A DNA stretch of 64,000 bases from Aphelenchoides besseyi (Eukaryota > Nematoda > Chromadorea > Rhabditida > Aphelenchoididae): the NCBI GenBank assembly GCA_024699855.1, contig JAMPIQ010000003.1, positions 7,688,001 to 7,752,000 on the forward strand, in the 5' to 3' direction. How positions within the stretch are numbered: the first letter of the stretch is position 1; every line of letters starts with the position of its first letter. A model generated the notes under the pieces. It worked only from the letters and a program-made list of their open reading frames with translations, searched no databases and was not told where the DNA came from. Of this stretch, positions 53,688-64,000 are shown one piece after another. The translations under genes were made by a program, and so were the position numbers.

Positions 53688-53873
53688 ATGGACCGTATAG
53701 TTATCGAAAAGTTAATTTGCGATCTTGTTGGACCAAAAATTGTTGTCGATCAGAGAGACGGTTTAGCGTGCGAAATGTTCTACCAAAACGCTTTTAAGTC
53801 CGACGGTCTCATCGTCTCGTGTGTTGATAAGCAGCAGATCATCATTGCCAACGGCTTTGCATACATAAGTTGA
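53688..53873 (+). CDS. Possible 61-residue open frame
   Basis: ATG at 53688 opens 61 codons with protein-like sequence (MDRIVIEKLICDLVGPKIV, CVDKQQIIIANGFAYIS) ending TGA. It has a single frame and no intron. There is no clear TATA box and no polyadenylation signal close by. It could be a tiny gene or chance. Confidence 0.2.
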   Translation: MDRIVIEKLICDLVGPKIVVDQRDGLACEMFYQNAFKSDGLIVSCVDKQQIIIANGFAYIS

Positions 53874-54878
53874 TAAGCGAGAGTCCCCCTTTTTAGAGGC
53901 CTCTAATTCCTCTTCACTACTCTTTCTGATCGTTGAAGGAATTGTGCACCGTTTGTTCGCTTTCGATCACCAGACCAATGAACTTTGAATCACTTTTGGA
54001 GTATAAAAAGCTCGTCGCTTTTGCCTATTTGTACGACTCCCCCTTTCTCCACTCTCACTTTTGTCTATTGATTCATGAATCAATGTGATTGATCTCAGTG
54101 ACATTGCTCTTCCATTTCCTAAGCTTATTCATCCCTGCCTTTACTGGCCAACGTGTCGGCGAGAATAACCCCCGCATTCGATCGTACTTAATGGATTTTT
54201 GTCTGTTTTTTTTCTACGATTTCGAAAAGCAAAAAATGACTCATACTTTCCTTTCACTCCTCATCGATGATTCTTTTTTAGTCGTATCGATCTTATTGTT
54301 TCGTAAATGTTCTAGTAGGCCTTTTTGAAATGAATTGAACTTCACTGCCCCTTTAACCTTTCTACTTTTTGACTATTACGTCAATTGTGACCCTTTGGCT
54401 AATGATAGCCCTTAGGATCTCCTTCAAATCGTGTTTCTGCATGCCTAGACTAATTATGTAAGTCAACAACCTTCCAGTACTTAAATGTCTAAAAGTACGT
54501 ACTGCATTAACCGTATTTTCTAACGATGACGCACAAACTCGATCGTTTTGTTTCCTTGGCACACCCAATCTTCCGCTTGAAACCGATGACACGTGTCATC
54601 GCTAATCGCTGTGATGTCCACCTTCGATCTACGAGAAATCTGCTCGAATTTCGAAAGCTACGTTCCACTATCTTTGGTCAGAAACTCTGCGGTTTGTTTA
54701 GTCCGATTGGTCTCATCGTTTCTCGTACAATGTCGAACAGCTGAAACAACAAACACGAATCGCAAAAGGCCGTTAAGTTCACGATCATTCTACCAACTCG
54801 AAGAGTATAAATATGATGTTCGAGCTGAACAGAAGCATTTGAGACGTTTCTTCTGGTATTATAGTTCTTTGCTCAGAC
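53874..54878. other. No confident gene; two TATA boxes
   Basis: A TATA box (GTATAAAAAG, about 54000) is followed by a frame with a signal-peptide-like run (TLLFHFLSLFIPAF at about 54100) but no ATG. A second TATA box (GAGTATAAATATG, about 54806) precedes the small gene at 54879. Nothing else is supported. Confidence 0.35.
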
Positions 54879-55127
54879 ATGAAATCTATTCGTTTAATCT
54901 ATGGATTTTTTGTTTCACCCACAACCTCTCGACCTTTCGTCTTTTCATCCGTTCATTTGCATGGCAACCTCAAGAGCTCTCTGCTTCCAAAACTGCTCAT
55001 TTGGAGTCATGGTGATGGTCCTCGGTGGTTATTTTCAAATCGGATTATCGCTCGTCGACGATTCGTGAATTGGATTGCCGACTCGCCAAATTGGCTGTTG
55101 GGATTCGAATCGGATTTGAATAATTAG
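54879..55127 (+). CDS. Possible 82-residue protein
   Basis: A single exon with ATG at 54879 and TAG at 55125-55127. TATA box GTATAAATA lies about 70 bases upstream and ATTAAA follows the stop. The sequence has a moderately hydrophobic start (SIRLIYGFFVSP), then LHGNLKSSLLPKLLIWSHG and an Arg/Trp-rich part (NRIIARRRFVNWIADSPNW). Composition and flanking signals favour a real small gene, but no family is recognised. Confidence 0.4.
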   Translation: MKSIRLIYGFFVSPTTSRPFVFSSVHLHGNLKSSLLPKLLIWSHGDGPRWLFSNRIIARRRFVNWIADSPNWLLGFESDLNN

Positions 55128-55856
55128 TGGAAATAGCATTTGTATTAAACACTCGCACATTTGATAATCAATCACGCAACATTGATAAACAAACGTTTCG
55201 ATGAAAGTTTGTTTATTTCGAGCTATACTTTCGTAATACGTTGATACTCGCTAGCCAATTTCTCAGATCGTTAACTGCCAATAAATGCAATGAGAGTGTT
55301 TTGCTTGTGATCATTCGATTTATGCGAACAATTGTATATAAGTCTTCTTATTGCATTTATTTGTTCGTTGACTATTCAAGTCTATTGAGCCCCTCAGTTC
55401 TAGTCATTTACCTCTTAATGTCGTGTTTAAACGATGGGAATTGACGAAATGAGTTTGTTGGTTCAATCCTACGATCATTCCATGTGGAGTTTGTCGCCCA
55501 CGATTTACAGTAATCTTCGAACATCAATCAGCGTTTTATCAATTCAAAAACAATGTGGAACGAGAAACCGGAACGCTCATGCAAACCGTTTTGTTGTTCT
55601 CTTCGATCTGCCAACAAACAGTTTTTGTCTTCGTGTTTACTACTAAACATTGACCTTCCGGGAACATCAATTGTCTACTTATGACGCGATAATTGGTTTT
55701 GTGTCGTTTAATGATATTCCCATTTTTACTTGATATTAACAATCCCTACAACAAATCTTTGCAGAAGTCTAAAGAGCCCTGCTAAGTAGCTGATCACAAA
55801 GAATGCAATTTGCCTTCTGATTTCCAAGTCGATTTCTACTCTCAACTGCTGAATCA
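55128..55856. other. Intergenic
   Basis: AT-rich spacer before the zinc-finger gene. No coding, RNA or repeat signal is seen. Confidence 0.45.
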
Positions 55857-57982
55857 ATGACCACGATGAATCAAGAAAGTGCAATCGTGCAGTTGATGCG
55901 AATGGTTGGTCCGGTTCCTCAAACGCTAACTCAAACCAACGGAACGGTTTCAACTCCGAAATCCACGTCTATCGCTCGTCCACAACCTTCGCGTTTGCCC
56001 GTTCCATCGACAACCACGATTCCGCAGCAAGTGAGTGGACAAAAACGCAAAGCTACAGCTTCACTTCAAATGAACCCCCCGACGACACCCGATCCACGAA
56101 TTTTATTTCCTGCTGCAATGAATGGAATGCCGTCAATGATTCCCGGCCTTCATCCCGCAGCCGTTGCATCAAAAACAACAAATGGAATGCCAATGATGAA
56201 TCCGCATTTCATGCAACAGCAGCTAGCAGCTCAAATGATGATGATGAATCCAATGGTCTCCAGTGCCTTTCCAACTCAACAATTGCCACCTGAACTTTTG
56301 GCTCTGGTAGCAAACGTGGCCGCTTGTGGTGGAAACCCAATGGATGCGCTCAATTTGATGCAAAATCCTGCGATGTTAGCAAAATTGTACGCCGATTATG
56401 CAGCTTATATTCAAGTTCAACAACAACAACAACTTCAAGCGATTTTGGCTCAACAACAAGCGCAAACAATGCAGCCACCACCAAAGGTTTGTTGATTGCA
56501 ATAAACGAAAAATCTTAAAAATTTCCAGAAGCGTGCAACTCCAACCGTTCGAACACCGACTACAACCGATAAGTCGTTAGCTGATCCGTTGACGAGTCTA
56601 CAGAATATGGTCAATCCCCGCAACGTTCCGCCAACAAGTTCGCCGGCTGTTAAATCCGAAGTCGTAATGCCAATTGTTATCGAAGATGAAGTTAAAGACG
56701 AGGTTATAATTGTTGATGATGAGATCAAGAGTAATGAAGGTATGTTGTTAGAGGTGAATTTTTAAACAAAAAGTTCCAGCGAACGTTGTACCCGCATCGG
56801 CAACCGTTGGATCAGCTTTTTCGATTGCTGAGATTCTACAAAATGCAAACGATTTAACGGAACAGCATTTGATTTCCAACACTCCAACTAATAGATTGTC
56901 TGCTAAACTCGAAAACGCCGATTCCGCTTCAACCATCTCACCGCCCGCCAACGATTCGAACATCGACAGTCAGTTGAGCGATGCAACGAACAGTTTAAGT
57001 GGCCGGTCAACTCAATCGAATTCAAAATTCGTAAAGAAAACGTCAATTGTTGGAGTGAACAAGTGCGCTCAACGCAAAGGTCATATCGAATATCACCGGT
57101 GAGTATTTGTTTTTGGACTTAAATAGAAATCCGCTCAGGCGAATATGAAGATTTGGAAACTAATTCGGGTATTTTAGACGAATGAAAGGAATCAACGCAC
57201 GTTGCAAATGCGCTCAGTGTCAATTGTGTGGTGAAGTGGTGGCCAACAACTCATCGGAACTCACTCGTCACGTTTACTCGCATTCTTTGAAGCCGCTATT
57301 TGGATGCGTTAACTGTGACTCATGTTACAACCAGAAGGTCGACCTTTTCCGTCACAGCAGTAACACTCATCCGAACGTCGTAAGTTACTCCTGATACAAA
57401 TCTCATTGAACGGAAATTTTTTTTAGAAGGATCACGATAAATTCATGGATCTGCGCGACATGTCGTATTTGTGTGATTTACTCGAAAAGTGTTTCCCACG
57501 AAATTCGAAACTTGTCGTCGATACCCTTCTCAATCGGCTAATAAAAACATGCGAGGGAAACGAGAATTTACACTGTCGAGTTTGTGAGAAGGACGTTCCG
57601 GCCAACATTACGAGTCTGAAGAATCATTTGACACAACATCCAAGATACAGGTGAGTTGGGCAGCTGAAAACGACTTTTTTGTCTGTCTTATAATGAGTCA
57701 TCGATTGATAAGTGAATTATTCATTCTGTTTTCAGATGTAAACTCTGTCATTTCACAAGCGACGACGAGGAAGTTCAACGCGCTCACGGACAACATGAGC
57801 ATCGAGAAGCTGTTGATTCATCCTCGAATACGAACACTCTCTACAATATCACTTCAGCCGCCAACGTTTTGTCCGGAGTTCTAACTACGTGCTTCGGAAA
57901 CTACATGCCAGCTGATCAATTAGAATTTGCGGAGGAAATGTCGGTCATGGATCGGGTACAAGATAGCCCCCAAGAAACGTAA
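55857..57982 (+). CDS. C2H2-type zinc-finger protein with Gln/Met-rich N-terminus
   Basis: Six exons (55857-56486, 56529-56739, 56780-57098, 57178-57379, 57427-57650, about 57736-57982) give about 610 residues. The first 210 residues are low-complexity and rich in Met, Gln, Pro and Thr (QLAAQMMMMNPM, IQVQQQQQLQAIL), like a transactivation region. An acidic Ile/Val/Asp segment follows (IVIEDEVKDEVIIVDD), then a Ser/Asn-rich part. From about residue 400 there are zinc fingers: CAQCQLCGEVVA with HVYSH, CVNCDSCYNQKVDLFRHSS with H, CRVCEKDVPANITSLKNHL with H and CKLCHFTSDDEEVQRAHGQH. The spacing is Cys-x2-Cys-x12-14-His-x3-5-His. I infer a transcriptional regulator; the orthologue is not identified. 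Confidence 0.85.
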
Positions 57983-58243
57983 AATTCCAATCGCTTATTA
58001 ACCTAGTACTTACAAAAACCAATCGAATTTGCCCTTAAATTTCCCGATGTATCTCAAAATCGAATTTCACGGATACTCTTGCTCTTATTTTACAAATTCT
58101 TTCAATGTTTTTGAAACACCGTTGGTATACGTGTACTTTTGAATCAATAATAAAAGGTTGCAAGCACGAAAGCTTTTTGTTTTGACTCCACTGATGCGTA
58201 AGCTTTTGAATAGCAACAGTAGATGGTTAATCGACCAGTAAAT

Positions 58244-59060
58244 TTAATTAACAAAACAAACCTGCTGAGCGTTTTGTGCTTCGACCAACTCAGTGCTCGG
58301 CAATTTCCTGCCGGTCCCCGGTCTTCGTCCACTGTTCGTTAGTTGAACTGTAGAGTCGTTCATTTGCATTACGGCAGTGGTTGAATGGTCAAATGATGCA
58401 CGTCTCAGCTCGTCATCCTCTTCCGGTTTCAATAGCAGCATATCGGCACTGTGAGCTCTATAAGGCCCGGTCTGTTCAACTCCCAAATAAGAAATTTGTT
58501 GTCCTGAAGTGTTCAGCGATTAGTTTCTATTAATTTGATAAACACCTTGATTGTTAAGAGAGACGCCGCTGCCTTTGACGTTATTTTCGGTTTTGGATTC
58601 GGAAGCTAAACTCAAAGTCGAACCAACGGAACTTCCTAAATGAACGGCAATGTGCTTTGATGGAAGAGTATCACGTCTCGTATAAGCCGGCATCGCAAAA
58701 CGTTGATTGTGTGCTTGACGAGCTTTCGACGCGATTGTATTACGTCTGGAGTTGTATTGAACATTGTCATCCTCGTCTTTTCTATCTTCGATTTTTATTC
58801 CTTTTTCCAGATCAACGGCCAAGTTGACATCGTTCTCTTCGTCCTTAGCCAAACTGGAACGGGACGGAGTGCGTGAGCTGTGGTTGGACAACGGTTTGCT
58901 TGAATATACTAAAGCTTCTTCATTAGATTATTCGGTCGGTTCGTTTCAACTACTCACTTTTTCCATTTACAAGTGGAAAAACGGCGTTGATCTTGTTCGG
59001 ATCCGACGTGAGGTCGAGAAGCAGCCTAAACGGTTCAACGTCCAGTTCCTCATTGAACAT
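58244..59060 (-). CDS. Disordered cytosolic protein
   Basis: Three exons (59060-58958, 58908-58546, 58503-58244) give 241 residues. It begins FNEELDVEPFRLLLDLTSD with a short helix. The rest is Ser/Thr/Asp/Arg-rich, with possible kinase sites (SSRTPSRSSLAKDE, RRDTLPSKH, LRRASFDHSTT) and no folded domain. The stop follows VEAQNAQQVCFVN. The start is set at an ATG about 45 bases after an acceptor-like tcattag, so an upstream exon is conceivable. It ends 260 bases from the convergent zinc-finger gene. Confidence 0.6.
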
Positions 59061-59162
59061 TCCAAATCAAGAGAGAAGTCAAGACGACTGGCTTGACTAA
59101 TGAATGACAGAAATGCGGGTGTTAAAATGGCGTAAATTCGACCAAATTCGTTTTTCTTTATT

Positions 59163-60592
59163 TTATAGTCCACGAGTTGCGCTATAGGAAGAACGTTGAG
59201 AAGGGGCGGTCATTCTGTGTCGAGTGGATTCTGAATGAGGGGCAGAAACCGGACTGACTCGCTCAATTTCATCGTCTCATTTTTGGTGGAAACACTTTGA
59301 AAAGCACACGATGCGCACGGAAAAGTGAAAACTGATGAAACCCTTGACTTTTGGACCATCGAGTTAGCAAATGGTGCGAGCATGAATACCGTTTGCTTAT
59401 TGTTGTTGCTTTGTTATCAGATAGTCGAATTAGGATACCAGAGCGGGTGTTTGTTTTTGCACATCGGATATAACGAACGGTCTTTTCGCGCACATTCTTT
59501 TGAAATTGGCGACCGGAAATTTTAGAGCCTCTAAGACCGTGCAATTGAGCAGAAGGTCGAACACCACGAGACGTGGAACGTGAAACAAATAACCTCGTGA
59601 ATTGGACCGCAAAAGAATTGTATTTTGATGACACAAAGAAATAGAAATACGAAAGATGTTTTCACACAAAAGTGCATCGACAAGACAACTTTTTGTGAAG
59701 TACTCGATAAGTACTATGAGTAATAGCCAAGACTGTTGACGTTCGATTTCAACTTACTTTTGATTTGCTGTTGAATTATGTTTCGACATCGTTGCCACTG
59801 CCGCTCTGAAAGCTGAACTGACTGAAGATGCACGACGTCGATCAAGAGTTGCGAGCTGTTCGGCCGTAAAGCTGCCCAGTTGTCGAACATTTTGATGATG
59901 ACCGGGTGTTGAGTGACGGTGCGACTGTTTAACCGAGGTGGTAGGCGAAATTGCCGGTGATGAGGTGAAGACTTGATACGTAAAAGTCGGTGGAGGTAAC
60001 GGTTCTTTTTCGTTGATTGAAGCATTTTGAAAGCTTCGATTTTGACTTTGTTGATGTTTCTCGGGCCTATTGAAGCTGCATATTGTTGGAAAATTTTAGT
60101 ACTTACGGTCCGTGACGTTTCAACCACAACAAGTAAATGTAGATTGCGGTTATCACAAGAAACAGGCCGGAGCCAACGCCAATCAACAAAGTTGCAATCG
60201 CGTACAGGATGAAAACTGATTGAAAACTAATTGACAAACATCAACAATCGCTTTCGGATCCAAAAGTCAAAACGGCAAATTGATTTTATGGATCACAGAC
60301 TTTTCATGCTCATTTTTTAGCACCAAAATAATCTGAAATTTCACGCTCAATTTCAAATACCAACTCGCAAAATGACGTTCAACAAGCGGCTATTCTCAAC
60401 AATTGACACGACCGTTAATTTGGTCTCATAAAAACTGTCAGTTGCTCTACAACACCAAACACTTCCGCTTAATATCTCCGTAGGGGAATTGGAGACGTGT
60501 AATAAAAGCGAACGTCCCGAAATACTCGAAGCTTGTAAAATCAGAATAAAACGAATGACCAATTCACGAAATCCAAGGGCAACAAGTGGCAT
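59163..60592 (-). CDS. Small type I membrane protein
   Basis: Four exons (60592-60361, 60215-60107, 60066-59758, 59253-59163) with matching phases give 246 residues. A signal peptide (ELVIRFILILQASSISG) precedes a short ectodomain of about 50 residues with a Cys pair (SVWCCRATD). A membrane helix follows (VFILYAIATLLIGVGSGLF, LVITAIYIYLLW) and ends with the basic stop-transfer WLKRHG. The cytoplasmic tail of about 140 residues is rich in Ser, Thr, His, Gln and Pro (EPLPPPTFTYQVF, DRRRASSVSSAFRA). The third intron is about 500 bases, larger than usual. I infer a small receptor or adhesion-type protein; no family is recognised. Confidence 0.6.
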
Positions 60593-62164
60593 ACGTATTT
60601 GCGAAGACAACTACTCTTTCGTTTTGTATTTAACATCAATAGTCGTCGATACCCACTAGTAGAAGGGAAAACAAAATCGTCGGACAGGTCGATCAAACTG
60701 AAGACAGTTTCCGATGCATGACTAATCAGTTGGAGATAAACTCCGATGCTCTTCGCAGAACCTCCTATTCACATTATCAACTGTTCGTCAAACTCGAGCG
60801 TTCAATTCGGCCTTTCAAACGAAGCGATAAACCACGCAATCAAGAAAAGAATTCAATTCATGCGCAATTGCAATGCTTTCACCTATTCACTGTTTCGCAA
60901 AAGCCTAATCAGATTTGAAGGTAATGCAAAGAATAAACAACGTAACACAGGTTAATGTGTGGTCATGAACTTGGTATCTCAAATGGAGATTAAAATCGTA
61001 CAGAAAAACAGACCTACCACCTGAAATGAATACAATTTCGAGATGAACCGAATTCGCGAACCGTTTTTGTCGTCAACGTGACGCGTCATTTGGACCAGAA
61101 ATTAATTATTCAATTTGGCCAACAGGATGAGTGGGAGACAGAAAACAGACGATGTGTCAACTCGAAGAGCAAGTTCGAACTGTTTCTTCGTTGCAAGTTT
61201 GTTTCACTTTTCGTTAACTATTTATGGTCGCTTTGCCTTCAGAAGTGCATTGCAATTAATGAGCCATAAGTAATGGGGAACATTCCGAGAGCCAAGGAGC
61301 GTTAGCGTCTTGTAAAATTACACGTTTTGTGTGCAAATAAGTGGAGGTGGATATTACAATCGAAGAAGGGATTAGTCGTTTAAGCGAAGCAGTTTTTGTC
61401 GATTGATCGCAAAATTGCAATTTCTTTACATTAAACAGAATTGCAAAATTGGTTGATTAAACAGTTGGTCTTTAGACGGACTCTTTTTCGCCAAATAACA
61501 TTCTTTTCTATTAAAAGGAACTCGAGTTATTGACATCTTATGTCCCAGTAGTCTCTCGTAATTGTACACCAAAAAAGATCTTGTTTCAAACTCAAAATTA
61601 AATTAATTTGATATGCAAACAGATTCTCGAGTAAGCTGCAAATTCAAGCGCTTTCAGCTGCAATTCAAGCTAATTAAAAGACAAAAACGTGGTGAAAAGT
61701 GGGGGGTAAACTAAACACAATGATTGTGCAATTGACAGCGGACACCTACGCACCAAAAGATTAGAAATTGAGGGCATTTGACAACCAACTCATTCGATTA
61801 CCGCCCTGCAGGTGAAATCTGCTGTCAGTTATATACCGAATCAAAAGATCACATTGTGTGGAGGCAAATCGTTTAGCATAACAGTCGAATAGAACAGAAT
61901 TTAAGATCGAAAATGACATAGTGACCTTCTTCGTGGTGCAGACAAATTAAAAGCGAACGAACTTTAGAAGTTGCTTTTTCGGTACAAGAGCAAAAGTCAT
62001 GAACTTCAAAGACACTGACCATCTAATTCACAAACAACACGCAACATTGAAAACCGGTCGGAGATGAAGTGTTCGTGAATACGAGTACGTGATGAGTTAA
62101 TAGACGAGTAAATTTGGTTGTTTATTACCCACTTAAAAGGGCAATGAAATTCGTTCGATAAGAC
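60593..62164. other. No gene seen
   Basis: AT-rich sequence upstream of the small membrane protein. Open frames are short and not protein-like. No RNA gene or repeat is seen. Confidence 0.45.
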
Positions 62165-62281
62165 TTGCCATGAATTATGTGGGCTTCGGATTAGCAGATA
62201 TACGCAATTGAGAAGCAAAAGAACAAAAACGGGAACTGCGAGACCCAAAGCGATTAACAACGATGACGATCGAGAAAATTT
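62165..62281 (-). CDS. Possible exon with a membrane-spanning segment
   Basis: Between an acceptor (minus-strand gattttag, about 62284) and a donor-like GTCTTA (about 62164) lies a 39-codon phase-0 exon: KFSRSSSLLIALGLAVPV then FVLLLLNCVYLLIRSPHNSW. This is a convincing membrane helix with a basic flank. A following exon may run from about 62012 (MVSVFEVHDFCSC) to a TAA near 61879. No upstream exon is found, so the gene is unproven. Confidence 0.25.
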
Positions 62282-64000
62282 CTAAAATCAGAAGTCAACA
62301 AGAGATTTAACGGTCGTCATTCGTTGTGCTTATCCACTGGATAAGAGAACTAGAAAACTCGAAACCAAACGAGTAATTTCGACCGGAGCTTGTTTTTCCA
62401 AAAGAACATAAAAGGTAATCAATCGGCTTCATTTGTCATGCTGTATCGGGGGTAAGATGAATATGCGGAATACAAAATTCGGACAAAACGAACTCCAAAT
62501 AAATGAGCAATATCGGCACATCAATCATAAGTTCAGTTGCTCTAAAGTGTATGGTTCTCAACCAAAAGTTTGGCGAATTTAAAATTGTCGCTCTAACGAG
62601 CAGTTGAATACCGTAACGTTGAAAATACGCAGTCAGTCGAATCATATTTGCGTGCCTCTAAACCACGTTTTTAAACAAACTTTGAATGACGACAAAATTG
62701 CGTGCTACAACCGACCATGAACAATATGTCCGGTTGAGGGTTCCGAGAAGCGGTAAAGATCCGAATACTGTAACCAAAAAGCAGGTGAGAAATAACAGTC
62801 GGATTGTTTCTTGCGACGATCAAAAATACCAATCTCTTAGTAAGCTGCCACCTCTACATGAAACAACTTCTGCTAATTAGTTCAAATCGACATTCTAATG
62901 TGACCAACGAGTTGACTTTTAATTGCTGAACTCGACTGTTAAATACGCGAATTGTGAACGAACGTGAACTGCAGAGTTAGAGACTTCGTGTTGCGCGATG
63001 GTCGTCGAACGTCCGGAAATAATCCGACAAAGTCGAGAAGCACAGTCCAAAGTGCTACAGTGCGTGAATTAATTAGCCAGAAGGAGTGAGACGAGCAAAA
63101 CGAATGAGCCAAAGCGAACGAAAAAATTGCCAATTTGGATCGGGAATTTGAAAAAGAAGTAAGTAGAAGAATGGGAACTGAATGATCGATTTGCCCACAT
63201 GAGTAAAATTGGAATATGAGTACAGGATTGATTGCATTTTAACTGTTTTCATTCACTGGTTAGCTACAAGTGCAAAGATGTCAATGTAGCGGCAAACGAT
63301 TAACATAAAACAAAAGACGTCATTTCTGTCAATCAACTGTCAGTTACAAGGTGAAGAGGATGGACAGAAGATATTCATTGATAAATGATCATTCATTTCC
63401 TTCAAAGAACATGTGTGGTAATCATTTTTCTATGATCTTCGAACTCTTTCGATTGACTTACCACAATCTTCTTTAAAAATGATAGTAGTTTTAGAAGATT
63501 TAAGCCTTCATAGCCATAAAGATCTCAAGCTATTAACTCAAAAACTTGTTGCTCATATGATTGTTTATTCCAATTGAAAGCATAAATTCGACTACTTTGT
63601 TTTCTTCAACAATGTCTCTTTCAAGGTACGACGTAAAGATCTGAACGAATTATTGTCGTTTATTGGTCCGCATACTATTTATCAGCAATCGCGTTCTCTT
63701 GACTCGAGTATACGGTCGGTTTGATGCTTTCAACTGATTTCATTGTTTTTATCGGACGCTGAGGTGAAGAATGATTTTTAAGCCTGAATATAATCATAAA
63801 GCTTTGAATTACCTTCCACTCACCCAAAGACCATCATCTCATTATAAGATGGAATATCCGCAACTAGTCGTCCGTTATGGCGCTTCTTGTGGAGTACAAG
63901 CAAATCGGAGAAATACGAATCACTCAACAGACTCATACCACAGAGTCTTTTGTTTGGGTTGTAAATAAGAATTCGTTGCATAAACTCAATACTTTCGGGG
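62282..64000. other. No confident gene
   Basis: AT-rich. A plus-strand frame with ATG at 62686 (LRATTDHEQYVRLRVPRS) reaches a donor-like AAGCAG/GTGAGA at about 62785, which could be a first exon, but no continuation is found. Elsewhere there is no coding or RNA signal. Confidence 0.35.

Noticed and set aside
54089..54328. Signal-peptide-like plus-strand frame after a TATA box
   Set aside because: No ATG in frame and no acceptable intron to supply one.
1..64000. CRISPR array, bacterial operon or phage content
   Set aside because: No direct-repeat array, no ribosome-binding sites before starts, and introns in nearly all genes. The window is eukaryotic.

Overview
The window is eukaryotic nuclear DNA and almost certainly from a nematode. 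Genes are compact, with GT-AG introns mostly of 35-60 bases, and lie on both strands. The content is typically nematode: a secreted transthyretin-like protein, a two-domain MSP protein, a head-to-head pair of alpha-crystallin heat-shock genes, and dTDP/UDP-rhamnose synthesis genes. I cannot place the order or species, and I see no spliced-leader RNA gene or obvious operon. All exon structures were built by eye from reading frame, splice sites and phase; boundaries may be off by one or two bases.

Layout. 1-8 kb: an uncharacterised minus-strand gene, decayed RTE-type retrotransposon pieces, then a cluster of small secreted or membrane protein genes including the transthyretin-like gene. 8.2-9.0 kb: tRNA-Ala(UGC) and a U6 snRNA gene, both minus. 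9.2-14.0 kb: a protein with two RING-like fingers, the small heat-shock pair around one bidirectional promoter, and a ubiquitin-specific protease. 14.7-18.6 kb: tRNA-Ala(CGC), a histidine-rich secreted protein and an unknown acidic/basic protein. 18.7-22.0 kb: vigilin, with ten recognisable KH domains. 23.6-28.2 kb: LMBRD2, with a Ttd14-like P-loop ATPase gene inside one of its introns on the other strand, then PTPMT1. 31-36.5 kb: a small Sec2-domain protein, a Myb/SANT-like protein, a retrotransposon gag remnant and a class I histone deacetylase. 37-43.9 kb: TM2D2, ANKLE2-like, a WASP-superfamily WH2 protein and a fused rhamnose synthase with a second antisense gene in its largest intron. 44-47.3 kb: a membrane-anchored MSP protein and a disordered protein. 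47.3-54.8 kb: a long gene-poor stretch. 54.9-60.6 kb: a tiny gene, a C2H2 zinc-finger protein, a disordered cytosolic protein and a small single-pass receptor-like protein. 60.6-64 kb: mostly featureless, with one possible membrane-spanning exon.

The genes do not form one pathway. Recurrent themes are chromatin/transcription (HDAC, zinc finger, Myb/SANT), proteostasis (two small heat-shock proteins, USP, RING protein), membrane traffic and cytoskeleton (Sec2 domain, WH2, MSP, LMBRD2) and nucleotide-sugar metabolism (fused rhamnose synthase). The observations most worth following are the plant-RHM-like fusion of 4,6-dehydratase and epimerase/reductase, two independent antisense genes nested inside introns, an internal duplication of a KH pair in vigilin that carried its intron with it, two tRNA-Ala genes that differ only at the wobble base, and a U6 gene with changes in a normally conserved stretch.
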